Source of the DNA: Methylococcaceae bacterium NSM2-1
Lineage (GTDB): Bacteria; Pseudomonadota; Gammaproteobacteria; Methylococcales; Methylomonadaceae
DNA: 8,574 nucleotides
Direction: 5' to 3'
NCBI GenBank assembly: GCA_002256705.1
Contig: NQJI01000042.1
Span: forward strand, 1-8,574
Within the stretch, counting starts at the first letter, position 1, and each line of letters starts with the position of its first letter. Positions 1-6,417 of the stretch are shown piece by piece. Below the pieces are notes generated by a model. It saw only the letters and a list, made by a program, of their open reading frames with translations, was not told where the DNA came from and did not search any database. A program made the translations under genes and the position numbers.

Positions 1-2
1 TG

Positions 3-35
3 CTGGTTGCAGAACTGGCCAACATGAAAGAGTAG
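3..35 (+). CDS. possible C-terminal end of an upstream gene (partial)
   Basis: The third frame reads LVAELANMKE and stops at TAG (33-35). This looks like a natural helical C-terminus and is the most protein-like of the three plus-strand frames. Only ten codons are visible, so no family can be assigned. A weak 6-bp stem (TTCTTG/CAAGAA, 47-63) follows without a T-run. If real, the gene would lie upstream of nirK in the same direction but separated from it by about 670 bp of repeat-rich DNA, so co-transcription is uncertain. Confidence 0.35.
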   Translation: MVAELANMKE

Positions 36-110
36 GATGTTTGTGCTTCTTGATTAGCAAGAATCTTCAGCCAAGGCGCAAAACCTAAAGACAGCGTCGT
101 TTTCCGCCAG

Positions 111-182
111 GGATTGCCGGAATCCAGAAGCCAAGGACGGCATACTGAGATTACATGCCTGTAGCCTAGATACCGGCAATCC
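111..182. repeat. dispersed inverted repeat, GGATTGCCGG type
   Basis: GGATTGCCGG (111-120) and CCGGCAATCC (173-182) are a perfect 10-bp inverted pair about 50 bp apart. They are flanked by AATCCAG and TATGACGG, words typical of the dispersed 'rigid' intergenic repeats of many proteobacterial genomes. The copy looks degenerate because the outer flanks do not pair. Family membership is from memory, not from a search. Confidence 0.45.
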
Positions 183-246
183 GGTATGACGGTTTCTGCG
201 AGTAGCTGAAGCAGCTTGCTAATCAGGTAATTGTATTGTCCAGCAT

Positions 247-271
247 GGCGGTTTGCTTGCGCAAAACCGCC
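247..271. other. strong GC-rich hairpin
   Basis: GGCGGTTT (247-254) pairs perfectly with AAACCGCC (264-271). An inner GC/GC pair surrounds a TTGC loop and one A is bulged. Neither side carries a T-run, so it is not a classical intrinsic terminator. It could block read-through from the left-hand gene, protect a 3' end, or simply be part of a repeat. Confidence 0.5.
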
Positions 272-357
272 CTATAAACTTGGCTCGGCATGCCCTGCTG
301 CATTCCCACGCAGTAATAAGTCAATTTAGTTATGACGGATTACGATTTTTAAAATCC

Positions 358-416
358 GTTCGTGGTGAGCTTGTCGAACCATGAACCACAAGCCCTTCGA
401 CAAGCCTAGGGCGAAC
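358..416. repeat. TTCGACAAG-type hairpin repeat
   Basis: The left arm (358-378) contains GAGCTTGTCGAA and the right arm (396-416) contains TTCGACAAGC. They are inverted and match at 16 of 21 positions, with a 17-bp loop. This is the widespread 'CCCTTCGACAAGCTCAGG...GAAC' type of intergenic repeat. A rearranged relative lies at 7236-7285 in the same window. Confidence 0.6.
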
Positions 417-465
417 AGTGGATTTTATAATACTAGACAATACAAAATTGACTGTTTTTTAGGGT

Positions 466-671
466 GTCACTGCCATTAAGTTAAGCGATTTAGTTCCTTC
501 TCCCTTGAGGGAGAAGGTTAGGATGAGGGGGATTTTAAAGGCGCTTTTCCTTTTTTATTTCTCTCACACCCCACTCTCTCGACAATTGTTCCTGCATTGT
601 TCTATCTCTTGCATCCATGCAGTCGTCCAGCGAGGAGAGGGAGTTTTCTTGCTTAACTTAATGGCAGTGAC
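466..671. mobile_element. MITE-like element with perfect 21-bp terminal inverted repeats
   Basis: Positions 466-486 and 651-671 are exact reverse complements over 21 bp. The left end starts GTCACTGCCATTAAG and the right end finishes TTAATGGCAGTGAC. The 164-bp interior has no ORF and is itself repetitive (see 496-517). The flanks resemble each other as TTAGG (left, just outside) and the reverse complement of CCTAA (right), so the true ends may extend a few bases with a small insertion on the left. No clear target-site duplication is visible. Perfect long ends without a transposase suggest a non-autonomous element mobilised in trans by an unidentified IS. It ends 32 bp before the nirK start codon. 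Confidence 0.65.
496..517. repeat. CCTTCTCCC hairpin repeat inside the MITE-like element
   Basis: CCTTCTCCC (496-504) and GGGAGAAGG (509-517) form a perfect 9-bp stem with a TTGA loop, followed by TTAGGATGAGGGG. This belongs to the commonly dispersed CCCTCTCCC..GGGAGAGGG...GATGAGGG repeats. A related but interrupted copy in opposite orientation appears to occupy the right half of the element (about 560-645), so the interior looks like two inverted copies of one repeat. Confidence 0.55.
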
Positions 672-703
672 CTAACAAATGTATTCACACAAGAGTTCAC
701 ATT

Positions 704-1906
704 ATGAATAAAATCTGTAGTTTGCTTTTACTTTCGATAGCACTAAGCAGCACAATAATTGGCTGTTCAGATGAAGCCAAGAATAAGGCAATGGCCGAAA
801 AATATAACGCTGTTCAGGCCGAGAATGCAAAGCATAAAGCGATGTCAGCCCAAGAAATGGCTGCTCACTCCGATGAAGAAATGCATCATGACATGCCAAT
901 GCCCGCTGGATCAACAGCGATTACGCATAATATCGATACCGATGAAATTGGCCGCAATGCTGATGATTTGCCGCCGCCGATTAATCGCACACAAGCGCAA
1001 ACAGTCAGCGTCAATCTTTACACTGAGGAACTGGTCGCTGAAATGATGCCTGAAGTGACGTATCAATACTGGACTTATAACGGCAAAGTGCCGGGGCCAT
1101 TTATCCGCGCCAGAGCGGGAGATCAGGTAGAAATAAATTTGAGTCACGGTAAACCGGGCGCTGCCCATCAAGGGCACAATGAGCATACCTCGGCAGAACA
1201 TGCCGCTGCCGGTCATTCAGCGCATTCCATCGATTTACATGCCGTTGTCGGTCCCGGCGGTGGCGCGCCATTAATGCAAGTTGGGCAGGGTGAAGAAAAA
1301 AGCTTTCGATTTAAAGCCACGCATCCGGGCATCTATGTTTACCACTGCGCCAGTCCGCATGTGCCTTCCCATATCGCCAACGGTATGTATGGCATGCTCC
1401 TGGTTGAGCCGGCTGAAGGTTTGGCAAAAGTTGACCGCGAGTTTTATGTTATGCAGGGCGATTTTTACACGACTGGAAAATACGGCGCTAAAGGTTTTCA
1501 AGCGCTCAGCAAAGAAAAGCTATTGGCGGAACAACCAGACTATTTTCTATTTAACGGCAGGGTCAACTCACTCAATGGCGAGCGGGCTTTGAAAGCGAAA
1601 GTGGGTGAAAAAATTCGCTTGTTTGTCGGTGTCGGATCGCATGTCGCCGCCAACTTCCATATCATCGGCGCTGTCTTTGATAAATTATATAAAGACGGAA
1701 CGTTCAGCAACCCGCCCCTAAAAGACGTTCAGACTACCAATATCTCTCCAGGTTCTGCAGTTATGATCGAATTTACAGCAGAAGTACCTGGTAAATATTT
1801 ACTGATTGATCACAGCTTGTCCCGCGCTATTGATAAGGGTGCGTTGGCCGAGTTGATTATTGAAGGCCCGGAGCAACCTGAGCTTTATCAGCAAGTGAGT
1901 AACTAA
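704..1906 (+). CDS. nirK: copper-containing nitrite reductase, AniA-class lipoprotein
   Basis: Reduces nitrite to nitric oxide in the cell envelope, the NO-forming step of denitrification. Residues 1-21 are a lipoprotein signal with lipobox IIGC and Cys21 as the lipidation site; as in Neisseria AniA, the enzyme is probably membrane-anchored outside the cytoplasm. Two cupredoxin domains follow from about residue 100. Type 1 copper ligands align as H174, C215, H223 and M228. Type 2 ligands align as H179, H214 and H370. The catalytic pair is D177 (SIDLHA) and H319 (NFHIIG). HIANGMYG and GPGGGA are characteristic of the AniA-like class II group. Unusual features are a Met/His-rich linker (44-69) and an insertion of about 18 residues rich in His (about 148-171) immediately before the type 1 ligand H174. 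The start is chosen for the complete signal peptide; the Shine-Dalgarno (AAGAG) is weak. Downstream lies a possible weak terminator. All known metal and catalytic residues are present, so activity is expected. Confidence 0.95.
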   Translation: MNKICSLLLLSIALSSTIIGCSDEAKNKAMAEKYNAVQAENAKHKAMSAQEMAAHSDEEMHHDMPMPAGSTAITHNIDTDEIGRNADDLPPPINRTQAQTVSVNLYTEELVAEMMPEVTYQYWTYNGKVPGPFIRARAGDQVEINLSHGKPGAAHQGHNEHTSAEHAAAGHSAHSIDLHAVVGPGGGAPLMQVGQGEEKSFRFKATHPGIYVYHCASPHVPSHIANGMYGMLLVEPAEGLAKVDREFYVMQGDFYTTGKYGAKGFQALSKEKLLAEQPDYFLFNGRVNSLNGERALKAKVGEKIRLFVGVGSHVAANFHIIGAVFDKLYKDGTFSNPPLKDVQTTNISPGSAVMIEFTAEVPGKYLLIDHSLSRAIDKGALAELIIEGPEQPELYQQVSN

Positions 1907-1924
1907 CTAACACTCGCTATTTTT
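1894..1924 (+). terminator. possible weak intrinsic terminator of nirK
   Basis: AGTGAGT (1894-1900) can pair with ACTCGCT (1912-1918) using one G-T wobble, and ATTTTT follows. The stem overlaps the last codons and stop of nirK (TAA 1904-1906). It has only 7 bp with an 11-base loop, so efficiency is doubtful. No better candidate lies downstream. Confidence 0.35.
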
Positions 1925-1936
1925 GGCTTTTAGGAC

Positions 1937-2104
1937 TCACCGCGGACGAGGGAAATCTGGTCGTTGTACTTTGAGTTTTTCATTGAACGACCATACCAAC
2001 CTGTCTTGTAAACCTTTTCTGTCTACGTTAAAAGTCACGTCGGCCTGCTCATTAATCGCAAAAGCAAGCAGAAAACCAACAATACCGTGACCCAATTCCT
2101 GTCA
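1937..2104 (-). pseudogene. unrecognised coding-like remnant (54 open codons, no start)
   Basis: Between in-frame stops at 2102-2104 and 1937-1939 the minus strand is open for 54 codons. It reads like protein: a hydrophobic stretch GIVGFLLAFA, then ADVTFNVDRKGLQ, LVWSFNEKLKV and a basic end PDFPRPR. There is no ATG or GTG in frame and no ribosome binding site. I do not recognise the family. Its 5' part overlaps, in another frame, the tail of the DUF2442-like remnant, so it may be the 3' fragment of a separate decayed gene or a frameshifted continuation. The composition is coding-like, but chance cannot be excluded at this length. Confidence 0.4.
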
Positions 2105-2368
2105 GGGCTACTTTGGTCCCGTAATGCAATTGTTGTTCTGCAAGCTTTTTGTGAATGTTGCCAGGGCTTAGTTCCAAGCCATTACGCCAACATAACGCCC
2201 TAAGTTCTAAAAAAATTGTTTAAAAAACGACTCATCATTTAAAGGGATAACCAATTCCGTTTGTCGATCAATCTGGGGGTTGTAAATCATAATCCCCCAT
2301 GAATTATCGGAAAAATACAGACGCAAAGTTTTCTTCTGTACATACTGTGCTTGAATGATTATAGTCAT
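2052..2368 (-). pseudogene. DUF2442-like gene, frameshifted
   Basis: ATG at 2368 follows a usable GGGAG Shine-Dalgarno and opens 53 codons (MTIIIQAQYV...KTLRLYFSDNSWGI...PLNDESFFKQFF), then stops at TAG 2207-2209. Shifting frame at the run of seven A (plus strand, 2209-2215) restores the family-like continuation LELRALCWRNGLELSPG..IHKKLAEQQ to about 2130. That frame then drifts without family signal to a stop at 2052-2054. One extra base in the homopolymer would make a nearly full-length protein of the small DUF2442 family (about 80-100 residues, uncharacterised, often beside DUF4160). A sequencing error in the homopolymer is a real alternative. Function is unknown; any toxin-antitoxin-like role is only a suggestion from neighbourhood. 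Confidence 0.6.
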
Positions 2369-2398
2369 TGTCAGCTCCCGCAATACGTTGTAGTGACT

Positions 2399-2608
2399 TT
2401 AATTCAATGGCATATTGCCAACAACTAATAATTCTTGTTGATGTTCTTGCGCCCATTCGCGTAATCATTTAATCGCTTTGGTGGGTAGTGTTCCTGTCGG
2501 CACCTCGCCATTAATGCTTGATGACCTTGATATTCCATATGGAAGTGTGGCGGGTTATAATCATGGTACATACGAATATATACCAAAAAATTAGGAAATC
2601 ACGGGTAT
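2399..2608 (-). pseudogene. DUF4160-like gene, heavily decayed
   Basis: Three frames together reconstruct a DUF4160 protein. Near 2608 ATA stands where the start should be (ATA-P-V-I-S-stop-F-F-G-I). A second frame gives YIRMYHDYNPPHFHMEYQGH, holding the family hallmark NPPHFH. A third gives INGEVPTGTLPTKAIK, a TGA stop (2465-2467), LREWAQEHQQELL and the terminal TAA (2399-2401). Visible lesions are a lost start codon, two in-frame stops and two frameshifts (near 2580 and 2512). That is too many for sequencing error, so this is a true pseudogene. It lies 30 bp upstream of the DUF2442-like remnant on the same strand, the usual order for this pair of small uncharacterised genes. Confidence 0.7.
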
Positions 2609-2670
2609 TTTATTCCCTATTTTTTGTTGTTGTAGAGCGGTTGTATGTCAAGCCGTTTTACTTCTGGTAA

Positions 2671-4845
2671 CTAGCCCTTAACCCGGGTAATTTTTATAAC
2701 AATGGGTAATTCTTTTAGGCTGCGCATGATTTTGGCCAAATGCACACGGTCTTTAACCGTCAGGGTGATTAAGTCGACACAAACACGGTCATCCTGATCG
2801 ACAACGGTGACGTTTTCAATGTTTGAACCCAGTTCGGAAATAGTTGAGGCTATGGTTGCCAATGCCCCGCGTTGATTAAGAATTTCTATGCGAAGTTCGG
2901 TGGGAAAATCGCCGACTGCATCCTGGCTCCACTCAACGTCCAGCCAGTTGGCGTGTTTTTTTCTGACGACTGAGCGGTTACGGCATTCGTGATGATGAAC
3001 CACAATGCCTTTGCCAGGATTAAAGTAACCTATGATTGAATCACCCGGAATGGGTCTGCAACATTTGGCCAGCGTAATCACCATGCCTTCCGTACCCTTT
3101 ATAATCAGAGGCGTTTGCTGGATTTTGTCAGTGTCATCCAGTTTAATATTGGCATTAATATCATCCTGGGTGAGTCGTTTTGCGATTAAAAACGGCATTT
3201 TGTTGCCTAGGCCGATGTCTTCCAGCAATTCGTTCATGGACGGTACCTCCATGACTTTAAGCAATGCCTGTATTCGGGTTTCCTCGATGTTATCCAGATG
3301 CAAATGCAGAATTTGCAGTTCTTTTTCTAATAGTCGCCGGCCTAAACTGATAGCTTCTTGCTGTTTAAAATGTTTCAGATGGTTACGGATACTGGAGCGC
3401 GCTTTTACTGTAGTCACATAATTGAGCCAAAGTGCGTTAGGTCTTGCCCAGGATGCAGTAATAATTTCTACTGTCATGCCGTTTTCCAGTTTGGTTTGTA
3501 AAGGTACCAGTTGTTTGTCAATTCTGGCAGAAACGCAGGCATTACCAATATCAGTATGCACGGCATAGGCAAAATCGATAATCGTCGCACCTCGGGGTAT
3601 TTTAATAATCCCACCCTTGGGAGTGAACACAAAAACTTCCTGCGGAAACAGGTCAACCTTTAAATTATCAATGAATTCGAGAGAATCACCTGCTGTTTTC
3701 TGAATTTCCAACAAATCTCGTAACCATTCATTGGCACGCGTCTGAAATTTTTCAGATTTATCGTCATCGGATTTATAGAGCCAGTGCGCCGCGATACCCG
3801 ATTCGGCCATGCGGTGCATTTCGTGAGTTCTGATCTGGATCTCGATGGGAACGCCATAAGGACCGATGACTATAGTGTGCAGGGATTGATAACCATTGGC
3901 TGTGGGCAGGGCGATATAATCTTTAAACCGTCCAGGAATAGGTTGATACAAGTTATGAATAACACCTAATGCGCGGTAACATGAGTCGACATTATCACAA
4001 AAAATCCGGAAGGCGTAGAGATCAAAAATCGATGATAATGGCACTTTTTTCTGGAGCATTTTTTGATAAATGCTATAAATGTTTTTTTCCCGTCCTGAAA
4101 CTTCACAATGTAGATCGGCCTGTTCCAAACGTTTTTTTATTGTGCTTTCAATGGTGTCGATAATTTTGCTGCGGTTACCGCGTGCTTTTTTTATGGCATG
4201 AGTCAAAACGGTATAACGCAGTGGATACATGGCCTCAAAACTCAGCGCTTCCAATTTGTGCCGAATTTTATTCATACCCAGGCGATTGGCAATCGGAGCG
4301 TAAATATCCAGTGTTTCGCGAGCAATCCGACGTTTTTTTTCTGCGGGCATGACGCCTAACGTTTGCATGTTATGCAGTCGATCTGCCAGTTTGACCAAAA
4401 TCACACGCAAGTCTTTGCCCATCGCAAGGAACATTTTACGGACATTTTCCGCTTGCGCTTCAGCATGGCTCTGAGACTTGCCGTCAATTTTGGTTAGTTT
4501 AGTAACGCCATCAACCAGTTCTGCGACCTCTTCACTGAACTGTTTAGCCAGTTCTTTTTTGCTGATGGGGGTATCTTCAATGACGTCATGCAGAATTGCC
4601 GCCATGATGCCGCTGGCATCCATGCGCATCTCGGCAAGCGTGATGGCGACGGAGACAGGGTGGCATATATAATCTTCACCGCTTTTACGGAATTGACCTG
4701 AATGTGCGGCCGCGCTAAATTCATAAGCGCGGACACAATCGTTAATTTGAGCTTTATCTAAATAGCCGGACAGGGTCGTACATAAACGCTCAATCAGTTC
4801 TTCCTGAAGGCGTTTTGGTTCGATGGTGTCGGCTATTTTCGACAT
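2671..4845 (-). CDS. spoT: bifunctional (p)ppGpp synthetase/hydrolase SpoT
   Basis: Makes and degrades the alarmone (p)ppGpp in the cytoplasm, setting the stringent response. The 724 residues (E. coli SpoT has about 700) show the full Rel/SpoT layout. The HD hydrolase spans about 20-200, with H48, HP at 62-63, the HDVIEDT motif (86-92) and LADRLHNM (153-160). The synthetase spans about 240-360, with RFKD (306-309), GYQSLHT (318-324) and EIQIRT (335-340). The TGS domain lies at about 402-465, a Cys-rich C-terminal segment around CCRPIPGD (595-602), and an ACT domain at about 650-724. Intact HD residues and RFKD rather than the EXDD of RelA indicate a bifunctional SpoT/Rel type, not a synthetase-only RelA. 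The ATG starts 12 bases after the rpoZ stop, with no strong Shine-Dalgarno, so translation is probably coupled to rpoZ. Downstream there is only decayed DNA instead of the trmH/recG of enterics. No strong terminator is seen after it. Confidence 0.97.
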   Translation of the reverse strand: MSKIADTIEPKRLQEELIERLCTTLSGYLDKAQINDCVRAYEFSAAAHSGQFRKSGEDYICHPVSVAITLAEMRMDASGIMAAILHDVIEDTPISKKELAKQFSEEVAELVDGVTKLTKIDGKSQSHAEAQAENVRKMFLAMGKDLRVILVKLADRLHNMQTLGVMPAEKKRRIARETLDIYAPIANRLGMNKIRHKLEALSFEAMYPLRYTVLTHAIKKARGNRSKIIDTIESTIKKRLEQADLHCEVSGREKNIYSIYQKMLQKKVPLSSIFDLYAFRIFCDNVDSCYRALGVIHNLYQPIPGRFKDYIALPTANGYQSLHTIVIGPYGVPIEIQIRTHEMHRMAESGIAAHWLYKSDDDKSEKFQTRANEWLRDLLEIQKTAGDSLEFIDNLKVDLFPQEVFVFTPKGGIIKIPRGATIIDFAYAVHTDIGNACVSARIDKQLVPLQTKLENGMTVEIITASWARPNALWLNYVTTVKARSSIRNHLKHFKQQEAISLGRRLLEKELQILHLHLDNIEETRIQALLKVMEVPSMNELLEDIGLGNKMPFLIAKRLTQDDINANIKLDDTDKIQQTPLIIKGTEGMVITLAKCCRPIPGDSIIGYFNPGKGIVVHHHECRNRSVVRKKHANWLDVEWSQDAVGDFPTELRIEILNQRGALATIASTISELGSNIENVTVVDQDDRVCVDLITLTVKDRVHLAKIMRSLKELPIVIKITRVKG

Positions 4846-4857
4846 AGATGCAAAGTT

Positions 4858-5097
4858 TTAGAACATGGGGTTGTGGTCGTGTGTATCACCGACACGATGG
4901 AGAAGATTGATATTCTCTGTGGTGACATGACCTGCTGCGATTTCTCGCAAGGCAAGAACTGTGTCTTTATCTTTACCGCGAGGAAGAAATTCAGTCGCAC
5001 CATGGCTTAATTGACGCGCTCTCGTACTCGCCAATAAAACCAGTTTGAAACGGTTTTCTACGTTTTCTAAACAATCTTCGATAGTAACTCTGGCCAT
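4858..5097 (-). CDS. rpoZ: RNA polymerase omega subunit
   Basis: Small subunit that clamps the beta' C-terminus, aids RNA polymerase assembly and forms part of a ppGpp binding site. The 79-residue protein begins [20 protein letters not shown], matching E. coli omega ([20 protein letters not shown]), and keeps the ARQL and [11 protein letters not shown] segments of the conserved core. The tail is slightly shorter than in E. coli (91). A short TAGGT lies 7 bases before the ATG. It is followed after 12 bases by spoT, the standard gammaproteobacterial pairing that links an alarmone target with its enzyme. The usual upstream partner gmk is missing here; a 130-bp spacer separates rpoZ from pgk. Confidence 0.96.
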   Translation of the reverse strand: MARVTIEDCLENVENRFKLVLLASTRARQLSHGATEFLPRGKDKDTVLALREIAAGHVTTENINLLHRVGDTHDHNPMF

Positions 5098-5125
5098 TAT
5101 TAAACCTAAAATAAGTGAAAAGTAA

Positions 5126-5151
5126 TATCAGCCTGTTTGATCAGGCTGATA
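5126..5151. terminator. perfect hairpin between pgk and rpoZ, possible terminator or leader structure
   Basis: TATCAGCCTG (5126-5135) and CAGGCTGATA (5142-5151) pair perfectly over 10 bp with a TTTGAT loop. Read on the minus strand it follows pgk and is trailed by ATTACTTTTC, which is T-rich but not a clean T-run. It could attenuate read-through from pgk into rpoZ-spoT, or sit in the rpoZ 5' leader. I favour a weak terminator of the pgk unit. Confidence 0.4.
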
Positions 5152-5159
5152 GTGAAACT

Positions 5160-5188
5160 AAGGTACAAGGTACAGGGAGTAAGGTCAA
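5160..5188 (-). promoter_or_regulatory. candidate sigma70 promoter for rpoZ-spoT
   Basis: On the minus strand TTGACC (5188-5183) is followed after 17 bases by TACCTT (5165-5160), about 63 bases before the rpoZ ATG. The -35 matches 5 of 6 consensus bases but the -10 only 3 of 6. The site lies within short GGTACAAG repeats, so the match may be fortuitous. Confidence 0.25.
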
Positions 5189-5208
5189 GGTACAAGATTT
5201 ATAAATCT
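5160..5208. repeat. short AAGGTACAAG direct repeats and a 14-bp palindrome
   Basis: AAGGTACAAG occurs at 5160-5169 and 5187-5196, with the related AAGGTCAAGG overlapping the second. Next to them AGATTTATAAATCT (5195-5208) is a perfect 14-bp palindrome. On the minus strand the palindrome sits just upstream of the candidate -35 of rpoZ, where an AT-rich activator or UP-like site could act, but no regulator is identifiable. Confidence 0.45.
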
Positions 5209-5227
5209 ATCACTGTGCGCCTTGTTT

Positions 5228-6400
5228 TTAGCTGCGTGATTTTAATATAGCAACGGCAGGCAGTTCTTTACCTTCAAGAAATTCAAGGAATGCGCCGCCA
5301 CCCGTAGACGTGTATGAAACCTGATCATTAATGCCGTATTTGTCAATAGCCGCCAAGGTATCGCCACCGCCAGCAATTGAAAAAGCACTACTTTCGGCAA
5401 TGGCTTTTGCCAGTGTTTGTGTGCCGTGACTGAACTGTTCGATTTCAAATACACCTACCGGACCATTCCAAACAATAGTGCCAGCGGATTTTAGCATTTC
5501 GGCATATTGTCTTGCAGTATCGGGGCCTATATCCAGAATCAAATCATCCGCTTCAACGTCTTCAACCTTCTTTATTGTGGCGATAGCGGTTTCAGAGAAT
5601 TCTTTGGCACAAACCACATCAACAGGTATAGGAATTTCAGAGCCTGCTTGCTTGGCGGCGGCAATTAACCGTTGTGCTTCTTCTATTAAATCGGCTTCAT
5701 AAAGCGACTTGCCTACTGGAAAACCTGCGGCCGCAATAAAAGTATTGGCAATACCGCCACCGACAATTAATTGATCTACCTTTTCCGATAGTGATTTTAA
5801 TACTGTTAATTTAGTAGATACTTTAGATCCGCCGACAATAGCCACTAGCGGTTTTGTGGGGGTTTCCAGGGCTTTGCCCAAGGCATCCAGTTCACTGGCT
5901 AATAAAGGGCCTGCGCAAACAATCGGTGCAAATTTGGCCACGCTGTGTGTTGAAGCCTGTGCTCTGTGAGCCGTACCAAAGGCATCCATCACAAAAACAT
6001 CACAAAGAGCGGCCATTTTCTTTCCTAACTCATCACTGTTTTTCTCTTCGCCGACATTGAAGCGCACGTTTTCACAAAGAACAACTTCACCCGGTGCAAT
6101 AACAATTCCATCCAGCCAGTCTTTTTCCAGTCTGACTGGCTTGCCAAGCAGGATTGACAAATGTTCAGCAACCGGTTTCAAAGAAGATGCTTCATCATAC
6201 TGTCCTTCAACAGGACGGCCAAGATGTGATAACAGCATAACTGCTGCTCCTGCGGCCAAGGCTTTTTCAATGGTTGGAACACTGGCCTGAATACGAATAT
6301 CACTGGTTACTTTACCATTTTTTACGGGTACATTCAGATCCTGACGAATTAATACCCGTTTTCCTGATAAATCCAGATCAACCATTCTTTGAATCGACAT
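5228..6400 (-). CDS. pgk: phosphoglycerate kinase
   Basis: Reversibly transfers phosphate between 1,3-bisphosphoglycerate and ADP in glycolysis and gluconeogenesis (and carbon-fixation cycles) in the cytoplasm. The 390 residues match the bacterial monomer length. The N-terminal substrate domain has RQDLNVP (19-25), SDIRI (33-37) and SHLGRP (58-63), then [13 protein letters not shown] (139-151). The nucleotide domain has GGSKVSTKL (190-198), GGGIANTF (214-221), WNGPVGVFE (311-319) and GGGDTLAAI (344-352). The C-terminal STGGGAFLE (365-373) closes the hinge. All expected motifs are intact. GAGAGAG six bases before the ATG (6407-6413) is a reasonable Shine-Dalgarno. It starts 27 bases after the thioredoxin-like gene, probably in the same transcript. 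No gap, fba or tkt neighbour is visible. Confidence 0.98.
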   Translation of the reverse strand: MSIQRMVDLDLSGKRVLIRQDLNVPVKNGKVTSDIRIQASVPTIEKALAAGAAVMLLSHLGRPVEGQYDEASSLKPVAEHLSILLGKPVRLEKDWLDGIVIAPGEVVLCENVRFNVGEEKNSDELGKKMAALCDVFVMDAFGTAHRAQASTHSVAKFAPIVCAGPLLASELDALGKALETPTKPLVAIVGGSKVSTKLTVLKSLSEKVDQLIVGGGIANTFIAAAGFPVGKSLYEADLIEEAQRLIAAAKQAGSEIPIPVDVVCAKEFSETAIATIKKVEDVEADDLILDIGPDTARQYAEMLKSAGTIVWNGPVGVFEIEQFSHGTQTLAKAIAESSAFSIAGGGDTLAAIDKYGINDQVSYTSTGGGAFLEFLEGKELPAVAILKSRS

Positions 6401-6417
6401 ATTTTACTCTCTCAGTT

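Larger units (their letters stand above)
36..465. other. gene-free spacer made of overlapping inverted repeats
   Basis: No convincing ORF is seen on either strand. The stretch is unusually rich in inverted repeats: 112-121/173-182 (GGATTGCCGG type), 247-271 (strong hairpin), 335-341/353-359 (ACGGATT/AATCCGT), 358-378/396-416 (TTCGACAAG type), 319-327/445-453 (AGTCAATTT/AAATTGACT, perfect 9 bp) and 231-243/433-445 (TTGTATTGTCCAG against the reverse complement of CTAGACAATACAA, 12 of 13). The last two pairs enclose the 358-416 hairpin, which suggests nested insertions of small repeats. I found no clear FNR or NsrR box for nirK here. Confidence 0.6.

Noticed and set aside
47..67. Stem TTCTTG/CAAGAA as terminator of the left-hand gene
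   Set aside because: Only 6 AT-rich base pairs and no T-run after the stem.
649..678. Outward promoter from the MITE-like end (TTGCTT and TAACAA)
   Set aside because: Each hexamer matches only 3 of 6 consensus positions and the 18-base spacing is not ideal; not distinguishable from chance.
36..700. CRISPR array in the repeat-rich left spacer
   Set aside because: The repeats are inverted and of different kinds; there are no regularly spaced direct repeats with unique spacers.
911..1216. Minus-strand 101-codon ORF opposite nirK
   Set aside because: It lies wholly inside the well-supported nirK frame, has no family resemblance and is explained by the coding bias of the opposite strand.
2620..2668. 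spoT terminator from CGG...CCG near 2638-2664
   Set aside because: The stem is about 5 bp with a bulge, and no T-run follows on the minus strand.
3032..3421. Plus-strand 129-codon ORF inside spoT
   Set aside because: Serine-rich shadow of the spoT coding strand with no motif or ribosome binding site.
2671..4845. Assignment of the alarmone gene as relA
   Set aside because: The HD hydrolase residues are intact and the synthetase carries RFKD, not EXDD; the rpoZ neighbour also points to spoT.
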